Positions 1 to 4,299 of a stretch of 5,251 nt of DNA are shown in pieces; the stretch's first letter is position 1; every line of letters begins with the position of its first letter. Made by a program: the position numbers and the translations under genes. Origin of the DNA: Citrobacter sp. (lineage in GTDB: Bacteria; Pseudomonadota; Gammaproteobacteria; Enterobacterales; Enterobacteriaceae). The notes under the pieces are model-generated. The model searched no databases, was not told where the DNA came from, and saw only the letters and a list, made by a program, of their open reading frames with translations. Location of the stretch: contig DXKH01000002.1 of NCBI GenBank assembly GCA_019415335.1, positions 1 through 5,251 on the forward strand, written 5' to 3'.

Positions 1-737
1 GCGAAGAACAGGCGCGGATGGCAAGCGAACGTGAACAGATCCGCAACGCCCTGCTGGCGGCGCTTTCGCATGATTTACGCACGCCGCTTACGGTGCTGTT
101 CGGTCAGGCAGAAATCTTAACGCTCGATCTGGCAAGCGAAGGATCGCCCCACGCCCGCCAGGCCAGCGAGATTCGCCAGCATGTGCTGAACACCACCCGA
201 CTGGTGAATAATCTACTGGATATGGCGCGAATTCAGTCCGGCGGCTTTAATTTGAAGAAAGAGTGGTTAACGCTGGAAGAAGTGGTCGGCAGCGCGCTGC
301 AAATGCTGGAACCGGGTTTATCGTCGCCCATCAATCTTTCTCTGCCAGAGCCGCTGACCTTAATCCACGTTGACGGGCCACTCTTTGAACGGGTGCTGAT
401 TAACCTGCTGGAGAACGCGGTGAAATATGCGGGGGCGCAGGCCGAAATTGGTATCAATGCCCACGTTGAGGGCGAAAATCTACAACTGGATGTCTGGGAT
501 AACGGCCCCGGTCTTCCACCAGGCCAGGAGCAGACGATATTTGATAAGTTTGCTCGCGGGAATAAAGAGTCGGCGGTACCGGGTGTAGGGCTTGGGTTGG
601 CAATTTGTCGGGCGATAGTGGATGTACACGGCGGCACCATTACCGCATTCAACCGACCGGAAGGTGGTGCCTGTTTTCGTGTTACACTTCCCCAGCAAAC
701 AGCCCCTGAACTTGAAGAATTTCATGAGGATATGTGA
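1..737 (+). CDS. kdpD: Osmosensitive K+ channel histidine kinase KdpD, C-terminal part (5' end outside window)
   Basis: Membrane-bound sensor kinase that, with KdpE, controls the high-affinity K+ uptake operon kdpFABC under K+ limitation or osmotic stress. The reading frame is already open at position 3, so the ATG at 18 is internal; 244 codons are visible. Counting back from the usual 894-residue E. coli length, they are residues ~651-894. The cytoplasmic kinase core is complete: H-box HDLRTP with phospho-acceptor His673, N-box LLENAVKYA (~785-793, Asn788), G1 box DNGPG (816-820), F-box IFDKF (829-833) and G2 box GVGLG (844-848). The N-terminal KdpD/Usp domains and the four membrane segments lie upstream of the window. 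The last codons, ATG TGA, overlap the GTG start of kdpE, as expected for a translationally coupled pair. All ATP-binding and phosphotransfer motifs look intact. Identity is from recognition of the sequence, with near-identity to K-12 as remembered. Confidence 0.97.
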   Translation, partial: EEQARMASEREQIRNALLAALSHDLRTPLTVLFGQAEILTLDLASEGSPHARQASEIRQHVLNTTRLVNNLLDMARIQSGGFNLKKEWLTLEEVVGSALQMLEPGLSSPINLSLPEPLTLIHVDGPLFERVLINLLENAVKYAGAQAEIGINAHVEGENLQLDVWDNGPGLPPGQEQTIFDKFARGNKESAVPGVGLGLAICRAIVDVHGGTITAFNRPEGGACFRVTLPQQTAPELEEFHEDM

Positions 738-1411
738 CAAACGTTCTGATTGTTGAAGATGAACAGGCTATTCGTCGCTTTCTGCGCACGGCGCTGGAGG
801 GCGACGGTATGCGCGTCTTTGAGGCCGAAACGCTGCAACGCGGCTTGCTGGAAGCGGCAACCCGTAAGCCAGATTTGATTATTCTCGATCTCGGCCTGCC
901 CGACGGTGATGGGATTGAGTTTATCCGCGACCTGCGCCAGTGGAGCGCGGTGCCGGTGATTGTGCTTTCCGCACGCAGCGAAGAGAGCGATAAAATCGCC
1001 GCGCTGGATGCCGGAGCGGATGATTATCTGAGTAAGCCGTTTGGCATTGGCGAATTGCAGGCCCGTCTGCGCGTCGCATTACGCCGCCACTCCGCCACCA
1101 CCACGCCCGATCCGCTGGTGAAATTTTCTGATGTTACCGTCGATTTAGCCGCCCGCGTTATCCACCGCGGCGAGGAAGAGGTGCATCTCACACCGATTGA
1201 GTTCCGCCTGCTGGCCGTGCTGCTCAACAACGCCGGAAAAGTGCTCACCCAGCGCCAGTTACTCAATCAGGTGTGGGGACCAAACGCGGTCGAACACAGC
1301 CACTATTTGCGTATTTATATGGGGCATCTGCGACAAAAACTGGAGCAAGATCCCGCCCGCCCCCGCCATTTTATTACTGAAACCGGTATTGGGTATCGGT
1401 TTATGCCATGA
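734..1411 (+). CDS. kdpE: Response regulator KdpE (OmpR/PhoB family)
   Basis: Cytoplasmic DNA-binding response regulator phosphorylated by KdpD; it activates the kdpFABC promoter. The protein has 225 residues, the normal length. The receiver domain (~1-115) carries the acidic pair Glu8/Asp9, phospho-acceptor Asp52 in LIILDLGLPDGDG, Ser79 in the VLSAR strand, and Lys101 in the SKPF motif. The winged-helix DNA-binding domain (~125-225) includes LTPIEFRLL, the recognition-helix region around HYLRIYMGHLRQKL, and the C-terminal hairpin TGIGYRF. The start is GTG at 734, preceded by TGAGGA (725-730) inside the end of kdpD; the short spacing and the 4-nt GTGA overlap suggest coupling to kdpD translation. 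The final residue is Pro, whereas I remember Leu in K-12, a harmless terminal difference. The stop codon lies inside an ARG-box-like sequence, and a strong terminator follows 43 nt later, so kdpE is the last gene of its operon. Confidence 0.98.
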   Translation: MTNVLIVEDEQAIRRFLRTALEGDGMRVFEAETLQRGLLEAATRKPDLIILDLGLPDGDGIEFIRDLRQWSAVPVIVLSARSEESDKIAALDAGADDYLSKPFGIGELQARLRVALRRHSATTTPDPLVKFSDVTVDLAARVIHRGEEEVHLTPIEFRLLAVLLNNAGKVLTQRQLLNQVWGPNAVEHSHYLRIYMGHLRQKLEQDPARPRHFITETGIGYRFMP

Positions 1412-1424
1412 ATTATTATTCAAT
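1407..1424 (+). promoter_or_regulatory. ARG-box-like sequence (possible ArgR site)
   Basis: The core TGAAT-TATT-ATTCA (1409-1422) matches the known arginine-repressor half-site pattern TGAAT-N4-ATTCA at all ten fixed positions, with an A/T-only centre. It overlaps the kdpE stop codon. A weaker partner that fits the looser TNAAT-N4-ATTNA pattern lies at 1434-1447, with centres 25 bp apart; genuine ArgR operators usually have two boxes with centres about 21 bp apart. ArgR control of an ornithine-consuming operon would make biological sense, but the site is about 170 bp upstream of the -10-like box and the region is very AT-rich, so chance is possible. Confidence 0.3.
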
Positions 1425-1453
1425 AAATACGCTTAAATAATTATTAATTTATT

Positions 1454-1498
1454 ATTAAACCTGCCCCGAAAATTATTATTTGGCAGGTTTAATTTTTT
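1454..1498 (+). terminator. Rho-independent terminator of the kdp operon
   Basis: A perfect 12-bp stem, ATTAAACCTGCC (1454-1465) with GGCAGGTTTAAT (1482-1493), has a 16-nt AT-rich loop and runs into TTTTTT (1493-1498). The GC-rich inner stem followed by a U-run is the classical intrinsic terminator layout. It lies 43 nt after the kdpE stop and separates the kdp operon from the speF operon. The opposite strand has no clean U-run after the stem, so it is probably one-directional. Confidence 0.88.
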
Positions 1499-1565
1499 AA
1501 TGAAAATACAACCCACAAAATTGCAACATTTAAACAACAAAACAGCATCTAATCTGGCGCTATTC

Positions 1566-1596
1566 ATCATTAATGATTTATTATTTGGGATATGAT
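1566..1596 (+). promoter_or_regulatory. Putative promoter zone of speFL-speF-potE with palindrome
   Basis: The best -10-like hexamer in the AT-rich upstream region is TATGAT at 1591-1596, which would start transcription near 1603, about 83 nt before the speFL start codon. No good -35 hexamer sits 16-18 bp upstream; instead the perfect 12-bp palindrome ATCATTAATGAT (1566-1577) occupies that place, as expected for an activator-dependent promoter or an operator. This is inference from sequence only. An alternative pair, TTCACA (1615-1620) and TAGAAT (1641-1646), has too long a spacer (20 bp). Confidence 0.35.
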
Positions 1597-1671
1597 CGTT
1601 TTTTGTTGATCTTCTTCACAGATTATAGCCATTTCATGGATAGAATAACTCTACCTTCAACTGACACAGAA

Positions 1672-1682
1672 AAAGGTAAAGG
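1672..1682 (+). promoter_or_regulatory. Ribosome binding site of speFL
   Basis: Two overlapping-type Shine-Dalgarno sequences precede the leader ORF: AAAGG at 1672-1676 (9-nt spacer to the ATG at 1686) and a second AAAGG at 1678-1682 (3-nt spacer). The upstream copy has the more usual spacing. A duplicated site suggests efficient loading of ribosomes on the short leader gene. Confidence 0.7.
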
Positions 1683-1685
1683 TAA

Positions 1686-1790
1686 ATGGAAAATAATAAC
1701 CGCTTAATGCCTCATATAAGGCGGACAACCCATATCATGAAGTTTGCCCATCGTAATAGTTTTGACTTTCATTTCTTTAATGCCCGCTAG
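1686..1790 (+). CDS. speFL: SpeFL, ornithine-sensing leader (arrest) peptide of speF-potE
   Basis: A 34-codon leader gene (ATG 1686, stop TAG 1788-1790), formerly called orf34. The translation begins MENNNRLMPHIRRTTH and ends DFHFFNAR. The conserved HIRR-x-x-H sensor motif is at residues 10-16 and the FFNAR effector end is at 30-34. From published work on this family: the nascent peptide captures free ornithine inside the ribosome exit tunnel, blocks termination at its own UAG codon by RF1, and the stalled ribosome prevents Rho-dependent termination before speF, switching on speF-potE. Codons 11-13 are ATA AGG CGG, three rare codons in a row, a likely ribosome slow-down point. A purine-rich ribosome binding site precedes it. 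The peptide looks identical to the K-12 one as I remember it. It acts in cis; the free peptide has no known job. It is too short for usual gene-finder cut-offs and easily missed. Confidence 0.93.
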   Translation: MENNNRLMPHIRRTTHIMKFAHRNSFDFHFFNAR

Positions 1791-1803
1791 TCTTCTGACT
1801 AAA

Positions 1804-1872
1804 GGGCACCCCAGCGTACAGGTCTCCCTGACTTTAAGCATTACAGGTTAATACCTGTATCCCTCGGTGCTC
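1804..1872 (+). promoter_or_regulatory. Structured speF leader RNA with alternative hairpins
   Basis: The RNA just after the speFL stop can fold in competing ways. TACAGGT occurs twice (1817-1823 and 1842-1848), and either copy can pair perfectly with ACCTGTA (1853-1859), giving a tight hairpin with a 4-nt loop or a wider one with a 29-nt loop. An enclosing 7-bp stem, GGGCACC (1804-1810) with GGTGCTC (1866-1872, one G-U pair), closes the domain. A ribosome held at the speFL stop would sit just upstream of the closing stem, so it could influence which fold forms. The pairing is read directly from sequence; a regulatory role is inference. Confidence 0.45.
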
Positions 1873-1905
1873 ATATACTGCTAACCCTTTTAAACTCTAA
1901 ATAAT
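1861..1905 (+). promoter_or_regulatory. C-rich, G-poor stretch, candidate Rho loading (rut) region
   Basis: Between the leader hairpins and the repeat-like segment the + strand is C-rich and G-poor: about 14 C against 6 G over 1861-1910, with runs such as CTAACCC and AAACTCTAA that contain almost no G. Rho loads on unstructured C-rich, G-poor RNA, and Rho-dependent termination between speFL and speF is the published mechanism for this leader. The exact position is my inference; the real rut site may start closer to the speFL stop. Confidence 0.35.
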
Positions 1906-1945
1906 TCGAGTCGCAGCACATCCAACTTGAAGTATGACGAGTATA
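1900..1945 (+). repeat. Fragment resembling a dispersed enterobacterial intergenic repeat
   Basis: The segment starts with an ATAATTCGAGT-type end (1901-1911) and runs through GCAGCACAT to AACTTGAAGTATGACGAGTA (1924-1943). I remember near-identical ends, AACTTGAAGTATGACG-AGTATA and its inverse, bordering roughly 130-150-bp inverted-repeat elements in many enterobacterial intergenic regions. Only about 46 bp is here, as if the middle has been lost. TTCGAGT (1905-1911) can pair with ACTTGAA (1925-1931, one G-U pair). The family name is uncertain from memory, and a genome-wide search is needed to confirm that it is repeated. Confidence 0.4.
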
Positions 1946-1981
1946 GCCAGTTACCGGGCTGGTCTGGGTTATTGCATCTGC

Positions 1982-2031
1982 AAAAAGCAATCTACTGATT
2001 TATTTATCAGCGGTGGGGTTTTGCTTTTTTT
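1982..2031 (+). terminator. Terminator-like hairpin inside the speF leader (possible attenuator)
   Basis: AAAAAGCAA (1982-1990) pairs perfectly with TTGCTTTTT (2021-2029), and the 3' arm runs into a total of seven T's (2025-2031). An inner 5-bp hairpin, CTGAT (1995-1999) with ATCAG (2006-2010), sits in the loop. The stem is A-U rich, with only two G-C pairs, and shares part of the U-run, so it would be a weak intrinsic terminator at best. It could instead be a pause site or a 3'-end trap for transcripts ended by Rho upstream. It lies 70 nt before the speF start codon. Confidence 0.4.
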
Positions 2032-2040
2032 CCGGCGTGA

Positions 2041-2064
2041 TCAATTTCTCCTTTGAGAAATTGA
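2041..2064 (+). promoter_or_regulatory. Perfect 10-bp hairpin before the speF ribosome binding site
   Basis: TCAATTTCTC (2041-2050) and GAGAAATTGA (2055-2064) form a perfect stem with the loop CTTT. There is no U-run, so it is not a terminator. It ends 21 nt before the AAAGAG ribosome binding site, leaving that site free. Possible roles are an RNA-processing or stabilising element for speF-potE mRNA; which one cannot be told from sequence. Confidence 0.55.
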
Positions 2065-2085
2065 GGACCTGCTATTACCTGAAAT

Positions 2086-2091
2086 AAAGAG
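2086..2091 (+). promoter_or_regulatory. Ribosome binding site that fixes the speF start at 2101
   Basis: AAAGAG directly abuts the upstream in-frame ATG at 2092 (zero spacer), which is too close for initiation there, but it lies 9 nt before the second ATG at 2101. The second ATG also gives the 732-residue length known for E. coli SpeF. Confidence 0.7.
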
Positions 2092-2100
2092 ATGAACAAA

Positions 2101-4299
2101 ATGTCAGAATTAAAAATTGCCGTTAGCCGTTCTTGCCCGGATTGTTTTTCCACTCATCGTGAATGCGTGAATATTGACAAAAGTAATTATATTGACGTTG
2201 CCGCCATTATTTTATCAGTCAATGATGTTGAACGTGGAAAACTCGATGAAATAGACGCTACTGGCTATGGCATTCCTGTTTTTATTGCAACGGAAAATGA
2301 AGAACGTGTACCAGCAGAATATCTGCCACGTATTTCTGGTGTCTTCGAGCATTGCGAATCACGGAAAGAGTTTTATGGACGTCAGTTAGAAACCGCTGCC
2401 AGCCATTATGAAACGCAACTGCGCCCGCCCTTCTTCCGCGCACTGGTCGATTATGTCAATCAGGGCAATAGCGCTTTTGACTGCCCGGGTCATCAGGGAG
2501 GTGAGTTTTTCCGTCGCCATCCGGCAGGCAATCAGTTCGTGGAATATTTTGGCGAAATGCTCTTCCGCTCCGACTTGTGTAATGCCGACGTTGCAATGGG
2601 CGATCTACTGATTCATGAAGGTGCGCCATGCATTGCACAGCAACATGCGGCTAAAGTGTTTAATGCCGATAAAACGTACTTTGTTTTAAACGGCACCTCC
2701 TCCTCCAACAAAGTGGTTTTAAACGCCCTGCTGACACCGGGTGATCTGGTGCTGTTTGACCGCAATAACCATAAGTCTAACCATCACGGGGCCTTGCTAC
2801 AGGCTGGTGCAACACCGGTTTATCTGGAAACAGCACGTAACCCGTATGGTTTTATCGGTGGCATTGATGCGCACTGCTTCGAAGAAAGTTATCTGCGTGA
2901 ACTGATTACAGAAGTTGCACCGCAACGGGCAAAAGAGGCGCGTCCGTTCCGCCTCGCTGTGATTCAGTTAGGCACCTACGACGGTACTATTTATAACGCC
3001 CGCCAGGTGGTGGATAAAATCGGCCATCTGTGTGACTACATCCTGTTTGACTCCGCATGGGTCGGCTATGAACAGTTTATTCCGATGATGGCGGACTGTT
3101 CGCCGCTGCTACTGGAGCTTAATGAGAACGATCCGGGTATTCTGGTTACGCAATCTGTGCATAAACAACAGGCTGGTTTTTCTCAGACTTCACAAATTCA
3201 TAAAAAAGACAGCCATATCAAAGGGCAACAGCGTTATGTACCGCACAAACGCATGAACAACGCCTTTATGATGCACGCCTCCACCAGCCCGTTCTATCCG
3301 CTGTTTGCCGCACTGGATATCAACGCCAAAATGCATGAAGGTGTCAGCGGTCGTAATATGTGGATGGATTGTGTGGTTAACGGTATTAATGCCCGCAAAT
3401 TGATCCTCGATAACTGCCAGCACATTCGCCCGTTCGTTCCTGAACTGGTGGATGGTAAACCCTGGCAGTCGTATGAAACAGCGCAAATTGCGGTTGATCT
3501 GCGCTTCTTTAAATTTGTACCCGGTGAGCACTGGCATTCTTTTGAAGGCTACGCAGAGAACCAATACTTTGTCGATCCGTGCAAACTGTTGCTGACAACT
3601 CCAGGTATTGATGCACGTAACGGCGAATATGAAGCGTTCGGTGTACCCGCAACGATTCTTGCTAACTTCCTGCGCGAAAATGGCGTAGTGCCGGAAAAAT
3701 GCGATCTTAACTCCATCCTCTTCCTGCTGACTCCGGCAGAAGATATGGCCAAACTGCAGCAACTTGTTGCCCTGCTGGTACGCTTCGAAAAACTACTGGA
3801 AGCTGATGCGCCTCTGGCGGAAGTACTGCCTTCCATCTACAAACAGCATGAAGAGCGCTACGCCGGTTATACCCTTCGTCAGTTGTGCCAGGAAATGCAT
3901 GATTTGTATGCCCGTCACAACGTGAAACAACTGCAAAAAGAGATGTTCCGTAAGGAACACTTCCCACGCGTCAGCATGAATCCGCAAGAAGCCAACTACG
4001 CCTACTTACGCGGTGAAGTGGAGCTGGTTCGTCTGCCGGATGCAGAAGGCCGTATCGCTGCCGAAGGTGCGCTTCCTTATCCTCCGGGTGTGCTGTGTGT
4101 TGTTCCTGGTGAAATCTGGGGTGGTGCTGTTCTGCGTTACTTCAGCGCTCTGGAAGAAGGCATCAACCTGCTGCCAGGTTTTGCACCGGAGCTGCAGGGT
4201 GTCTATATCGAAGAACATGATGGTCGTAAGCAAGTTTGGTGCTATGTCATCAAGCCTCGTGATGCGCAAAGCACCCTGTTGAAAGGGGAAAAATTATGA
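2101..4299 (+). CDS. speF: Inducible (biodegradative) ornithine decarboxylase SpeF
   Basis: PLP-dependent cytoplasmic enzyme (EC 4.1.1.17) converting L-ornithine to putrescine and CO2, consuming a proton; induced at low pH and by ornithine through SpeFL. The 732 residues start at the ATG at 2101; an in-frame ATG at 2092 would add MNK but has no spaced ribosome binding site. It belongs to the bacterial Orn/Lys/Arg decarboxylase class I (fold type I). An N-terminal wing domain spans ~1-107. The PLP core holds PGHQGG (129-134), NGTSSSN (197-203, phosphate binding), RNNHKSNHH (from 221), DSAW (Asp317, pairs with the PLP ring nitrogen in this family) and SVHKQQAG with Schiff-base Lys355. The C-terminal domain follows from ~570. 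All these residues are present, so the enzyme should be active. The first ~55 residues differ clearly from remembered K-12 SpeF and are AT-rich (about 39% GC over 2101-2280, against ~55% in sampled stretches further in), while the rest is nearly identical. Its stop overlaps the potE start. Confidence 0.97.
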   Translation: MSELKIAVSRSCPDCFSTHRECVNIDKSNYIDVAAIILSVNDVERGKLDEIDATGYGIPVFIATENEERVPAEYLPRISGVFEHCESRKEFYGRQLETAASHYETQLRPPFFRALVDYVNQGNSAFDCPGHQGGEFFRRHPAGNQFVEYFGEMLFRSDLCNADVAMGDLLIHEGAPCIAQQHAAKVFNADKTYFVLNGTSSSNKVVLNALLTPGDLVLFDRNNHKSNHHGALLQAGATPVYLETARNPYGFIGGIDAHCFEESYLRELITEVAPQRAKEARPFRLAVIQLGTYDGTIYNARQVVDKIGHLCDYILFDSAWVGYEQFIPMMADCSPLLLELNENDPGILVTQSVHKQQAGFSQTSQIHKKDSHIKGQQRYVPHKRMNNAFMMHASTSPFYPLFAALDINAKMHEGVSGRNMWMDCVVNGINARKLILDNCQHIRPFVPELVDGKPWQSYETAQIAVDLRFFKFVPGEHWHSFEGYAENQYFVDPCKLLLTTPGIDARNGEYEAFGVPATILANFLRENGVVPEKCDLNSILFLLTPAEDMAKLQQLVALLVRFEKLLEADAPLAEVLPSIYKQHEERYAGYTLRQLCQEMHDLYARHNVKQLQKEMFRKEHFPRVSMNPQEANYAYLRGEVELVRLPDAEGRIAAEGALPYPPGVLCVVPGEIWGGAVLRYFSALEEGINLLPGFAPELQGVYIEEHDGRKQVWCYVIKPRDAQSTLLKGEKL
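4283..4288 (+). promoter_or_regulatory. Ribosome binding site of potE inside the end of speF
   Basis: AAGGGG lies 7 nt before the potE ATG (4296), within the last speF codons. With the ATGA overlap this gives both independent initiation and coupling to speF translation. Confidence 0.8.

Noticed and set aside
18..20. ATG as a start codon for a 239-residue histidine kinase
   Set aside because: The frame is open back to position 3, and residue numbering (His673) shows that this is the C-terminal part of full-length KdpD.
233..740. Minus-strand ORFs opposite kdpD
   Set aside because: Antisense to conserved kinase motifs, with no family resemblance.
1615..1646. TTCACA/TAGAAT promoter pair upstream of speFL
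   Set aside because: Each hexamer is decent but the 20-bp spacer is too long for sigma70; kept only as an alternative.
1934..2056. 40-codon + strand ORF (MTSIASYRAG...) between speFL and speF
   Set aside because: It has no convincing Shine-Dalgarno sequence, begins inside the repeat-like segment and runs through the terminator-like hairpin, so it looks like a chance ORF.
2092..2100. Upstream ATG as the start of speF
   Set aside because: The AAAGAG ribosome binding site directly abuts it; the ATG at 2101 has correct spacing and gives the family length.
3190..3762. 190-codon minus-strand ORF inside speF
   Set aside because: It is opposite a strongly conserved coding sequence, has no recognisable domain or ribosome binding site, and is best explained as a codon-bias shadow.
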